From positions 9,067 through 73,066 of the forward strand of contig NMRB01001923.1 of assembly GCA_002633025.1 (NCBI GenBank): a stretch of DNA of 64,000 bases. Direction: 5' to 3'. Position 1 is the stretch's first letter. Each line of letters begins with the position of its first letter. The position numbers and the translations under genes are program-made. Origin of the DNA: Notospermus geniculatus. Its lineage: Eukaryota; Nemertea; Pilidiophora; Heteronemertea; Lineidae. Under the pieces are notes generated by a model, which saw nothing but the letters and a program-made list of their open reading frames with translations, was not told the DNA's origin and did no database searches. Below are positions 24,035 to 34,946 of this stretch, piece by piece.

Positions 24035-24542
24035 GCCAGCAGCACACCAGGCGATATCGCAAGCAATTTAATCGCCAGCGAGCAAAATCGGCTGTTAACG
24101 CCAGGTGCGCTGGTCAGCGATGATTGCCCAGCGATGGAATCTTCTCGCCAGCGGTGATTGCCCAGCGATGGAATCTTCTCGCCAGCGGTGATTGCCCAAT
24201 ATCAAACAATACCAAAACCGATACCGATATCGCATAGTCTGCATTTGGCATCCTGAGAATAGGGAGTTTAAGAAATCTAACGATAAACGTTAACTTTACG
24301 ACAACGTTATTTTTTGTACCGAAAATGCAATATTTACCCGGTAATCTGGTGAATTCGCAGTACCGGGTGTGAAAAATAACGTTGTCGTAAAAGTAATGTT
24401 TATCGTTTGATTTATAATCGAAAGCAAGTGTAAGGAGGGGAGCGGCTGTGAAGACCCTGGGTGCGAGGATGGTCTGTGGTGGCTGGCGAGAAGATCCGGT
24501 GGCGATTAGATCGCTTGCGATATCGCCTGTTGTGCTACTGGC
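24035..24542. mobile_element. MITE of the CAGCACACCAGGCGATATC family with a nested MITE
   Basis: Ends GCCAGCAGCACACCAGGCGA and TCGCCTGTTGTGCTACTGGC are inverted, continuing into TATCGCAAGC/GCTTGCGATA. A 41-bp unit (TGATTGCCCAGCGATGGAAT plus CTTCTCGCCAGCGG) is repeated in tandem at 24120-24200. The TA-flanked MITE at 24260-24415 sits inside, marking a later insertion. Confidence 0.7.
24260..24415. mobile_element. TA-flanked MITE (AAACGATAAACGTTAACTTT family), copy 1, degraded right end
   Basis: Left end TA-GGGAGTTTAAGAAATC, then ACGATAAACGTTAACTTTAC and ACAACGTTATTTTTTGTACC. The right half is the inverse (ATAACGTTGTCGTAAAAGTA...TATCGTTTGATTT) but lacks the final CTCCCTA. The complete relative is at 49211-49374. 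Confidence 0.75.
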
Positions 24543-25149
24543 TTATCAACGGCAACGCAAAGAGCCCGAAAAGCAGAAATCTTTGGTTGTTTTTTCGACA
24601 TGTTGTCGTCATTAGACATCGGATTATTTTCAACACGTGGAAGAAAACACTCGAAAACATTTGTCCTTGGAAGAAGATAATCGGGGTAGGGTTGTTAACG
24701 AAGCGCTCCCGGCAGGAATTTAATATTAAGTGGGTGACGATGATGAAGACTCGGTGGCACGATCGATCAGAGGTTTTGATTCCATTCCAACGCTGACGCT
24801 GTCTGGATTCAATAGTTTCCATTCCGAAAGTCAGTTCATTCGGTCGGATTGGCTGATGATGGTGATGTGATTGCATGGGTGATACCGGATCCTGCCCCAG
24901 GCATCCGCTGATCGGCGCACCCTCTCGATCTCATCGCGTGATTCCTCCAAAATGTTACAGGTCATTGTAACTACAGCGCTCTGACAGAGACATCGTAGTT
25001 TTGTTCGCAAAGGAGGTCCATCCAAGAATGACCGCTCTATGTTACTTAATGTTTACTAGCTCCAACGCGCCAACCAACAGGCCATAAGGAAATCCTCCCC
25101 CCGGTGTGCCATGGGGGGGGGGGTACAGTGCGTGTGTTGTTGCTGCATT

Positions 25150-25222
25150 GCGCGGCGCTACTGTTGCTGCGGAACGGACAGTAGCGCCGCGGGAGTGGAC
25201 CGGCAAAGAATGGAACCAGTCA
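25150..25222. repeat. Partial palindromic MITE (TAGACTGGTTC family)
   Basis: GCGCGGCGCTACTGT and ACAGTAGCGCCGCGGGAGT pair. The right end GGACCGGCAAAGAATGGAAC continues into CAGTC, as in the element at 42893-42989. Confidence 0.5.
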
Positions 25223-26130
25223 ACTTCACCTCGGTCTCCCTCCCTCGGGCCGATAAATCCTTATCACGATCCCATGACATTCCTAATGCGCCCGATAAAA
25301 CGATGTTTGAGTGAAATTAAACACAATATCAAGACCTGTGTGGCAATAAACTCGCCCTCTCGCTGTTGTTAGTCCAATTTTTGGCACAAGGGATAACCAT
25401 GATATATTAGGGTTGTATAAGGGATGTCCACATTTGTGATTACGGTCGTATTCGGCTTGTCAGATTCAGATTAATGATAGCGATGCGCACTTGCCGTGGA
25501 TTTCATACGAATCTCCGCCCAGAGAGCCCGTGGTGTCGTGAGCTAAACAATTTCTGTTGCAAATTTGATGGCCGCGTTCACGTCGTCAGAATTTATGACA
25601 ATATAGATTGATATCTAATAAAGGACGGACAGTTTGTAACGATTAACATCAGGTTGTAGATGTATTAATTGCCCATGGCCACTTATTGTAATATCACACT
25701 AAAAGCCACGGCTAAAAGCACATTACCGAGTTGCTTCGCAGATGTTGCCGTCAGGCGACATTGTTTTGATGTAAAAGCAAAACTTCCTAAGCGAGGATAA
25801 ATTTTTGGTGAAGTAAAATTGTCTGCGCCAAACAAAAGGCCTACTTTCGCTCTCTTCCTTTGATCCTTATAATTCCAACACGAAAAGTTCTCCTCTCAAA
25901 ACACGCTCCATATTTGTCGGGAAGACGATGGAATCTGTGATGTAGAGCGAACCATTGCTCCTTTGGCAAAAAGAATTAAGTTCAGAACAAATTGCCCAAC
26001 CTGTAAGCGAGGGAACGGGGCGAGGCAACCCTACGGATGCGTTCGGAGTCAAGGGCCGCCGAAGGACCGTGACGGTAAAAGGGACACTGTTCCACTTGAG
26101 GTTTCTCTTGTGAATGGCCCTCAATCGGCA

Positions 26131-26290
26131 ACCTTAACTGAAGACCACCAAAAACCTGCCTCACGTGGAGCAGCACCTTGACTAAAGACCACCAAATACC
26201 TGCCTCACGTGGAGCAGCACCTTAACTGAAAACCACCAAAAATCTGCCTCACGTGGAGCAGCACCTTAACTGAAAACCACCAAACACCTG
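26131..26290. repeat. 44-bp tandem repeat, about 3.5 copies
   Basis: The unit CTGAAGACCACCAAAAACCT plus GCCTCACGTGGAGCAGCACCTTAA recurs in direct orientation with few changes. CACGTGGAGCAGCACCTT has a related word at 27617-27634 (CACGTCGAGCAGCACCTT). Confidence 0.8.
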
Positions 26291-27267
26291 CCATGCCTTT
26301 CAAGTCCTCCCGGTGACCTTTGCATTGACTAATAACACAATGTTTGTGATGCTGAGAAGCCAGTTAAATGTTCTCGAGCTTTCACGATCAGGACAAATAC
26401 AAGGCGATAGCAATATCAAATATCCCGGGGTGACCTTTTTATCAAAGGGTTCACTCAGATCAAGAAGGATAACCGGAGGTGATTTTGTCGGATGGACGGA
26501 AAACAGGGCTTCTCGTTAGCCAGAGTGATCCGGTGGCTGGACTTAATGTCTGCTTTATTTCGTTCGAAAATTGGCATGTCGGTCGTGCCAGCCCCGCAAT
26601 CTTTTTACCAAACGAGTTTACCAGAAATGCATTCGCCGTTGTCCGAGTGACGCAAGGTGTTATTTAGCGTGATTTTTCACTTTAGAACCCAGAGTGGTTT
26701 TTACGGATTCTACATTTTCAAAAGCTATATACGTCTAAAATGTCACCCAAGAGCAAATTTGGCGTGACAGATTGCCCAGTTTATAGGTGGCGATAGAAAT
26801 TGCCCACAGGATATACCGTGCAATGGCTGACAGATTGTAATGAATCATGTCTCCCAAAAACTCTCGCGACACTCTCGTGTGACAAACGAGAGAATCGAGA
26901 TCAACCAAGATTGATGCCCTGACACAACTCAACGTAATTGCTTCACCAAACTCAAAACGCGATATGGAGGGTGAAAAACTTGACTGAGTGTTCCAATCAA
27001 TCAGTGTGCTGGGTGGCCGGGGCATGACACCAAACTATCCCGGTGGGAAATTGAACGATCGAAGTTTTTCAATTCTTTTGTTTTTACGGCTTAGTGGATT
27101 GTCTGTGAAACACGGATTGAATCTAGATTTAAAACACTTTCAAGGGCACGGATGTAGGGATACCTGAAGACACCGTACAGGTCCCAAAAAACACATTGCG
27201 AAACAGTTCTACTCGTGACAGGTGTGAGTGACCTGTAGGGCCTACAACAGATTTCTGCGTCCATTAT

Positions 27268-27420
27268 TAGGAAGGTTTAGAAATCAAATGATAAACGTTA
27301 ACGTTAACGACAACGTTATTTTTGTACCGAAAATGCAGTATAAAATTTGCTTAATGTGTAGTATGAAAAATAACATTGTCGTAAAGTTTACGTTTATCGT
27401 TCGACTTCTAAACCTTCCTA
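27268..27420. mobile_element. TA-flanked MITE (ACGATAAACGTTAAC family), copy 2
   Basis: TA-GGAAGGTTTAGAAATCAAAT at the left and CGACTTCTAAACCTTCC-TA at the right, with AACGACAACGTTATTTTTGT and its inverse inside. Same family as 49211-49374; ends have changed together, keeping the hairpin. Confidence 0.85.
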
Positions 27421-28317
27421 TTTTCGACACAGAGCCATTGCCGTATTTAGGCGCTCATCCACGTGAGAGTTTTCTCGTGTGAGTTGGCTCTCAATGGGCA
27501 ATTCACCATTGTTGGTTTCTTACGAATTATACTGACACAAGTGGCACAAACGATTGTCCATTAGTTTTTATTTGGTTGAGTTTTCCACTGAGAACGAATT
27601 TGCGCGGGAAAACTCTCACGTCGAGCAGCACCTTTTGTCATTCCGTTCTCAACTCGACATTTCAGATGTCGTCTCATTCCCACACTCACAAGTCTAATTT
27701 TCAAGACATTAAATGGTAGTTATCTGAAAGTAATGAGCCGTTGAAATGATTTCACTACTAATTAAGGGGAGCGCTAAAAATATCCTGTATTATTGATGGC
27801 TTCAATGATCGACTGTATATTAACAACATTGGTCGGAATCGAGAAACGTCAACGTCGGAAATAATCGGGTATTTCCGTAAAATAGCGAAGATAGTCATTG
27901 ACAACATGGACAATGACGTAATCACGCGATGACGTCATCACGGCCTGGTGTCCTCCGGTCATCACAGTTGTTCGCACGGACTTGGGACATGACATCAACA
28001 ATCACACATGATGATAAAAACAATCTCTATCTAAACCAGAATACCCACTAAATAAAAACCGTCATAATTTATGATCCTGTTAAGAATTTACTGAGGCTTC
28101 TGTCAGGTAAATTTGATTACCTAAAAAGCAATCGAGGATTATTGAAAATGAAAAGCGGGGAATGGTCTAAAAACCGGCAGCACATCAATTTGTCAGCCAT
28201 GTAACGTCGTGTTGTCTCTGAAGCTTGTATAGAACGAAAGTAAAGACTTTTTGAAATGCTTTCTTTTTATAATTGATTAAAGGAAGGTACTATATCAAGA
28301 GCCAAGGTCCCCACACA

Positions 28318-28600
28318 GGAGATCCAACGTGCCAAGCCCACCTGTGACCCTTGCTCAGGGAAAGGACCAAAGAAAGGTCGGAAATGTCTACTTTGCATCT
28401 CCTTGCCCTCCCAGTCCCACATCACTAGCTCCGCCACGGGTAGGTCCCATCCACTCCGCCTGAGGGGTCCCGCTGATTGTGACAGCAGAAATGTGGTCTA
28501 CTGCATCACATGTACCAGATGCACCACCATCAATCAGTACGTCGGACAGACAACATGTTTCCGTAAAAGGATGAACAACCATAAGTCCAACATCAAATTA
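28318..28600 (+). pseudogene. GIY-YIG endonuclease fragment of a Penelope-like retroelement
   Basis: An open frame from about 28330 carries paired cysteines (CDPCSGKG, KCLLC), then SRNVVYCITCTRC and YVGQTTCFRKRMNNHKSNI. This is the GIY-YIG fold core (VVY and YVGQT strands with the conserved Arg) in the form fused to reverse transcriptase in Penelope-like elements. It is cut by a single N at 28601 and a stop follows downstream. No reverse transcriptase domain is visible nearby, so it is a truncated relic. Confidence 0.65.
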
Positions 28601-28601
28601 N

Positions 28602-29880
28602 AGAGACAAAGGCCAGGAGAGGAAAGGCTATTAGAATTTCATTTGCGCTGGCTCTCTGACATTTGGCAACGGCGGCGTGTTTAAGTCAGCCATCCGACAT
28701 CAAAGAGGGCTTTCTAACAGAAAATGTGATACGTTGAATTAAGTGATGCGTCAGTTTTATGGGATTCTTCGCCGGAGGCATAATCACTAAGTTCGGGGTC
28801 GAGCAACGTCGGCCTAGACTCCGAACGCAGTCGAAGCGCTCCGCCGGTTTCGCTCCATGGATTCGTTAGAAGAACTCAACCTCGCCACAGGTAGTGTAGG
28901 CTACCAACTGCCAGATTACTTCATAAATTAGTCCCCGATCTCGACGGAAAATATGTAGCCCTACCGGCGAGACCGAGAACCAATCTGAGCGCCCTCTTTC
29001 AGTCGGGAAAGAAAACGCCGTGGCGTCAAGGCAGAATTTCCCCATGATTATAACCAAATAAGGAATGATTCAATTAGCGCCCTTATTTCACACTGTATCT
29101 TCTTCTCACAGTTCATCAAATCAGCACTCTTCTTCCGACGTGTCATTTTTCTCCACCAATCCCTTTCAATCCTTTCCGATTCTGCGATATGGGACTTGAC
29201 AACTCCCAGTCTTCGTTACCGGAACGTGATTCATTATAACGTCACATTCAGAGTGAATTTTTTTCATCGTTGCTGACATTTAAGAGGGACACACACCATG
29301 ACGAGGTAATCATGCCATGTTGTTTTACACCTTGCTGAACGTTCACCTGTCCTTTTGCGCCCAAGTCGCTGATCATTACTTCTTCCTGGCGCTGAAATCG
29401 CAGTAAAGACTTGGAAAAATGTGCAATTTACCCCCCGGGCGATACGTCGATGATGTTACGATACATGATATGTCGATAAAGGATCAGTAATGCCGAGCGA
29501 TATTGCTGTGGAAGGGAAGGTTGTTGAATGATACTGCTGTTATGGCTGTGGTGACGGCAAACAAGGCAAATGATAAAAATAACAGACTAGGCCGTATCGA
29601 GCTCCCCCTGGTGGGGTTCTTGATTTTATTAGTAATTGACATGCATGATATTGTGTCATTAAATCTAAGCATCCATAGGCCTAGGATAAACATACCTCTT
29701 AGTACAGTGTACATGTAATTCTCTCAATCAAGCACAGGGCCTAATGTTAGTACATGTATAACTATTCGTCACGTAATACTAGCCAATCTACATTCCAAAG
29801 CAATTTCACCGGGCACCCAAACCAGGCATTCTGGACACGAAAAAAAACAACACAAAAGTAGTTTTGTAAATGTTAGACAC
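28602..29880. other. No gene recognised
   Basis: Neither strand shows a conserved frame, clear inverted repeat or RNA gene. Confidence 0.3.
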
Positions 29881-30303
29881 TAGGGAGGTTCTGGAAGCTT
29901 ACACATGTATTACGTTTTACGTTTTATACATGTATTGACGACTACGATTTGACGACGTCACAGAACGTGACGCGATGGCGTCATCAGTTGACTTGAAGCT
30001 TCCTGTGCCAGGTGAAAAGAGGGTTGATGTATCCCATGTTTGGCAAACGCTCCAGGGCAGATGTGCCAAACATTCTTATTGTCATTTTTACTGCAACTGC
30101 GAAATATGCCCATTTATGAATGTATTAAATTGCAAGCGAATTCTTGGGTTACAAAAATGAAATATTTGGCTTTGATTAAATCGTAGTTTCTTACGTGTAG
30201 CAAGCGATTCGCTCGTAAAAAAATCCCGCAGAGCTGAGCCGACGTCATGACGTTTTCAAATTATAATCGTAAACGCAAAACGTAAGCTTGCAGAACCTCC
30301 CTA
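29881..30303. mobile_element. 423-bp TA-flanked MITE
   Basis: Ends TA-GGGAGGTTCTGGAAGCTTAC and GTAAGCTTGCAGAACCTCCC-TA are 21-bp inverted repeats with one mismatch; TTACGTTTTAC/GCAAAACGTAA extends them. The first bases (GGGAGGTT) match the ends of the element at 43445-43598, so the same transposase could act on both. Confidence 0.75.
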
Positions 30304-30589
30304 ATATATCGAATGCAGCAGCAAGTCTTCATTCTTCTGACGTTTAGCACGTTAGCAAAACGTTCATCTGTCTTTTGAAATTTCCGCACAATGTGTCTTA
30401 CAGGATATGTCAGCGTTTTCCACTTGATCACATAAAATAAAATGAATATTCCAGTTTAAAATGAACTGGGTGAACGAACGTAAGTTAGTGAGTTGAAATC
30501 CGCAGTTTATGAACAGATATATAGCTAATCTGCAACCACCACCATCTAGTCCATACTGGTAAGAGTATTAGCGAGCAGTGTCACTCCAA

Positions 30590-31423
30590 CTAGGCCCTTT
30601 TCGAGAAAAGGAGAACGAGTTCTTCCCTGTTTATCTTGCCGTCCTTGTCAGTATCACAAGTTTTAAGGAGAGCTTGACTCAGTTTCTCGACATCGCGGAG
30701 ATCAACTGCCGCACCTGCACGTTGCGCGATATCCTTCATCAAAGCTGTCAGCTCCTCGCTCTGAATCTTACCATTCCCATCCTTGTCGTAGTGGGAGAAA
30801 ATCTCATCGAATTCCTTCTTCGTGAGGGCATCTTTGCCTTTTTGAAACTTTCCGAGGAAGTTTTTTTCGACAGGCAACATTTTGGACAGTTCTGAGAGCT
30901 CGATCTTGCCATCCTTGTTCACATCAAACAATTCCAGGATAGTTGCTTTCAAGCCACTTACCACCGATGGGTCGACCCTTTCTCCAGGCTTATCTGGGTC
31001 TGCCAGCAGCAGATCTCGGAGGAATCCGTCAAGTTCGTCACTTTCGAGGTATCCACTTCTATCCTTGTCATAATGATACCAAACCTTCAGGAACTCGACC
31101 GATGTCAGCTTCTTGCCCTCATCATTTCGAAATTTACTGAGGAAGTTGTCCTCTGTGGGTAACATCAACGCCAGTTCATTCATCGAAAGTTTACCATCGG
31201 TATTTGTGTCGCATTTCTTCAGCACTTCCTCCTTTAGTTTCTGGACATCTGCTGAGGCAGGTTTAGGGTTGCCTGCAGCCTTCAACACGTCTTTCAGAAG
31301 GGCGTCCAATTCGGCGTGCTCAATGTGACCGTTACCATCCTTGTCGTACTTTTTGAACAAGGCAACAAACTCTGCAGATGTGAGCTTTCCTTTGCCGGAG
31401 AATGCCTTACATGAATAAGCCAT
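30590..31423 (-). CDS. Six-EF-hand calcium-binding protein (calbindin/calretinin/secretagogin family), intronless
   Basis: 277 residues in one uninterrupted frame. Six canonical EF loops: DKDGNGHIEHAE (27-38), DTNTDGKLSMNE (72-83), DKDRSGYLESDE (119-130), DVNKDGKIELSE (167-178), DKDGNGKIQSEE (213-224) and DTDKDGKINREE (257-268). All have Asp at 1 and 3, Gly at 6 and Glu at 12, so all six should bind calcium. Length and six-hand layout match cytosolic calbindin-type buffers/sensors (family knowledge). Vertebrate genes of this family have many introns; this one has none, suggesting an intronless or retroposed copy that is still intact. There is no signal peptide. It lies antisense inside the possible large intron of the secreted-protein gene. 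No AATAAA was found close downstream. Confidence 0.92.
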   Translation of the reverse strand: MAYSCKAFSGKGKLTSAEFVALFKKYDKDGNGHIEHAELDALLKDVLKAAGNPKPASADVQKLKEEVLKKCDTNTDGKLSMNELALMLPTEDNFLSKFRNDEGKKLTSVEFLKVWYHYDKDRSGYLESDELDGFLRDLLLADPDKPGERVDPSVVSGLKATILELFDVNKDGKIELSELSKMLPVEKNFLGKFQKGKDALTKKEFDEIFSHYDKDGNGKIQSEELTALMKDIAQRAGAAVDLRDVEKLSQALLKTCDTDKDGKINREELVLLFSKRA

Positions 31424-34400
31424 GGTCTTCTCTCACTCGAATCCTGCTAACGATAGGATCAAAGTTCAGAGTCCACCAAAAGTGATTCGCTGAAGGCCGT
31501 CTAAATCAGAGGGGGTACGATTTCCAGAAGCAGTTAGGCACATCCGCCAACAAAGAAGGCCAAGAAAGTAATGGCTAGAAAAGTGTTCACCAACGCCTAT
31601 TTAAAACAATGACCATGCCGATCACGTATGTTGTGGGTCGTGCCGAGACCTGTTGTTCCTGCTTTTGTCTAAATTGGGCCATACCTCGACGGCGGGGATC
31701 GCATGAATAACCCCGACGAGAATAGAATATCGATATATAATTATGAAAGGCCTATGGAATAATATATAGAAGGAAAGTTACCTTCTTCAGACATATCCAG
31801 GCCTAAGATAATTATAGTACATATGAGATAAAGTTGCCTATCCATTCATGTAAGACCACAACATGCCCCTCCTCCGGGAAGTGACGCTCTTGTCTCCTAA
31901 ATGGATTTGCTTGAAACATCTACACAACGATGACTTGTCTCGAGTCGTGTACCAGGTCGGACTGTCTGACAAATGAAATGCACAAATCACCGGTGAGGTA
32001 TAGGACATATTTCCGGGAAAGTCGCACCAGCTGGGCACTCAAGCCATTGCCCCGTAACGCAACGTTTGCAGAAACACATCATGTTGAAAACACATCAGTT
32101 TTCTTCCTCTCAGATCCGTAAATTCATTTTCATTGATTTTATAGCCAATATTGGCCGAGGATCACGTGTTTGTTGAATACGTGACGAGCTGTGAGACAGG
32201 CCAGGTCGCCGTGCGGTGAGAATGGCGAGCCGGGGTGAACAGTGTAAGACTAATCAGATTAAATGTTCAGCCACAAGAACAGTCACTTGAGACTTGCAAC
32301 AAAAAATGGACGCCACGGGGAAACGAATCATGATATTATCACTGCGGGGAATAGACAGGGATGGCAATTTGCATTAAGTCAATTTCAAATCGTTTTGGTT
32401 TATTTCTTTAGAGTCGACGTGGCGCTATACAGGTTGGTCTTTCTGGAAGCATGGTCGCTTGAAATTGAAGAGTCTGAAGAGAAAGATGGGGAAACAGACG
32501 ACGAAACCGAGCAGTCCACAACTGGGCGGGGTTGAGCCGTGGTTGGTAGCAGGCCAACTTTCGCTACATGGGCACTGAGCGAATGGGCGCATTCAGCGAG
32601 GGTCTTCGCGTCAACGCTGACGCCACCATATCTGACCAATCAACAAAGCGATGACATTTTGACCGGTAGAGGGCCAAAGGAGAAAAAGCGACAGAGTCAA
32701 TATCAGATTGGTAGAACATTGACTGCTTTTGGCAGAAATGACTCGCGTCTGCCAAGTTGGCGAACCATTTTCATGGCCATGAAAGATACTGTTGAGCAAA
32801 GTCGATGGGTGGGTGCGGGGTGCTGTTGTCGGTAACAATATTTAGCATAATGGTGTCGCTTTCATCAAGTTGAAGGCATGACTATCAAAGGAGACAGAAT
32901 TACCTCACTGAGTTCGTAGTTTAATCACTGTAAGTGAAATGTACAGTACACAAATTGGATACTACGTTCGGCCTCGAGTGATTCTTCGCTCCAATTTATT
33001 TTCAACGAATATGGATCGATTTGACTTCCACTGGAGGAGTATCCCATTCGTATACTGGATTGCGTTGCTACCGTGAGCCAATCGGTTCGATGTTGGCTTT
33101 GATCTTGGTCATGGCAGCCGTGGTGGTGTAGGCGTTCAAGCCATGCCGATATGACAAGTTTTCCTCTAGTTTTGCTGACAATTTGTATTGAAGGCAACTT
33201 TCTCGGCTCGTCATCGGTCCACGTTGGCAATTAATCTTGTCAATTCCATACAAAAGCAATTAGTCTGGACGCAAAACCCCGAAAAGGGGCGTAACCCCCT
33301 TTTTCTCTGATAACAGCAGTGTTTTGATATTTTCTGAATATTTTCCTTGATGCCAAATATCAAACCTCTTGATTTCGGCAAGTCCTTCCTTCAACAAGAT
33401 TTCTTTTGCTTCTTACCGTTGCTGGCCACGCACACTTGGCAACCACCAGAATTGCTTATGTCCCACCGACTTTGTCATGCAGGCTGCGGGCTTTCATGAA
33501 TTGAATTTCTTGGAGATGAAAGTAGGGTGTCCTCAAGGGACTTCCAACTCTCAGGCAGATACATATTCAGACTGCATAAAGACACTATAAGTAACGTCTC
33601 GGCACCCTATTACCCGGATGGCTTTCGTCCATTAAACAGAGAGTGACTTGCTCCTCGAGTCGGCCGTTCACGTCGTATTCCATTACCAAGATAACTCAGA
33701 TACGCCTGTTATCCACTTAAGTACTAAAGAGGGACCTTCGATAGCTGGGTCAAGAATCCTAAGGCTGTATTTTGGGTCGAGCGGCCGTGTTTGGCGACTG
33801 GTACCAAATACTAATGTCCTGTCACGGTAAATGCTGAGAACCAATCAGTTTCGTCGATTCTATTCATTGGGTCACGAGGTCGAATTTCATGATGACGTAT
33901 TGGTTCGCGATGGGAACCCCTGGAGGCGGCATCGGGAACCAATAGACCTACGTCATCATGACTAACTGGTACCTTGTCCTCGTCGTTTGCCACTGTTACG
34001 GTTAGTATTCCCACGATTTGGCAGTCGACAGGTACCGTATGTACCAACGCATACGGAGTGGAATGGCGACCAGTGCGGTCGTGTGTATGTCATGGTGATC
34101 TCCGACCCCTGTCTCATCCGCGGGCCACCAGATGAGGCGCGGTACCATTGCCGGAAGCACGATATCCCTCTGTATGCCACTAAAACGTAATTAACCAAAC
34201 TCAATCCTTGTAAGAACAGTAACAGCTGATGAATATCGTTAGCATTTAGTCCACCTAATAGCTTAAGCAAACGATTGGGGCGAAATGGGTTCGACCAGTC
34301 CATAAACAGAACTCCAATTACGAAGTAATTACACATTAGCATCAGGCCGTTGTGGAAGGAATATAAACAAGACATTTTGATCTAAAATGAAGGTGTAAAA

Positions 34401-34665
34401 AGACAATGTGACCGGAAGGGTGTTCCCATAACCTCCCATGGAGCTCTTGCACAATATAGTGTTGGAGAAAAATGCCAGACAAATGAGGACAACAACATCT
34501 GCCCTGCAATCGTAAACGATGATCGGCGGGGACATAGTCAATAGAAGTAATAGCTTTCTATTCTGTACTATGCATACACAGTAGTGTGGAGTACGGCTGA
34601 TACTCCAGTCGTTCATCTTCCCCCTGGTCAACCCTAGGCCTATTTCTTTTACCATTTGAAGGACA
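31424..34665. other. No gene recognised
   Basis: Upstream flank of the EF-hand gene and beyond. A small hairpin at 33890-33960 (CATGATGACGTATTGGTTC against GAACCAATAGACCTACGTCATCATG) is the only structure noted. Open frames of 60-137 codons here show no family features. Confidence 0.35.
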
Positions 34666-34946
34666 CACTGTTAGAAAAAACAGAGGATTTTACAGAAAAT
34701 TCCTGCAGCAGAGTTTCAGGACGTGATCTGTAAAATTACAGACTGAAATAAATGTTAACAGAGACTTGGCTGGAGGCTGACCAAATTATATTTTCATACG
34801 TTCTCAGAAAGCATCATGCTGGACAGTCCAATTGAGTCCAACTAATACAGAAAAACATAAATCACACCATATGTAAATTTACAGAAGTTCCTGAAACTCT
34901 GCTGCAGGCAATTTCTGTAAAAATATTACAAAAATTTCTAACAGTG
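34666..34946. mobile_element. 281-bp MITE, TIR CACTGTTAGAAA
   Basis: The left end CACTGTTAGAAAAAACAGAG and the right end TTACAAAAATTTCTAACAGTG are inverted. The blocks CCTGCAGCAGAGTTTCAGGA and TCCTGAAACTCTGCTGCAGG pair perfectly over 20 bases further in. Confidence 0.8.

Noticed and set aside
26131-26290. Tandem 44-bp repeat considered as a CRISPR array
   Set aside because: Units are contiguous with no unique spacers, in a eukaryotic genome.
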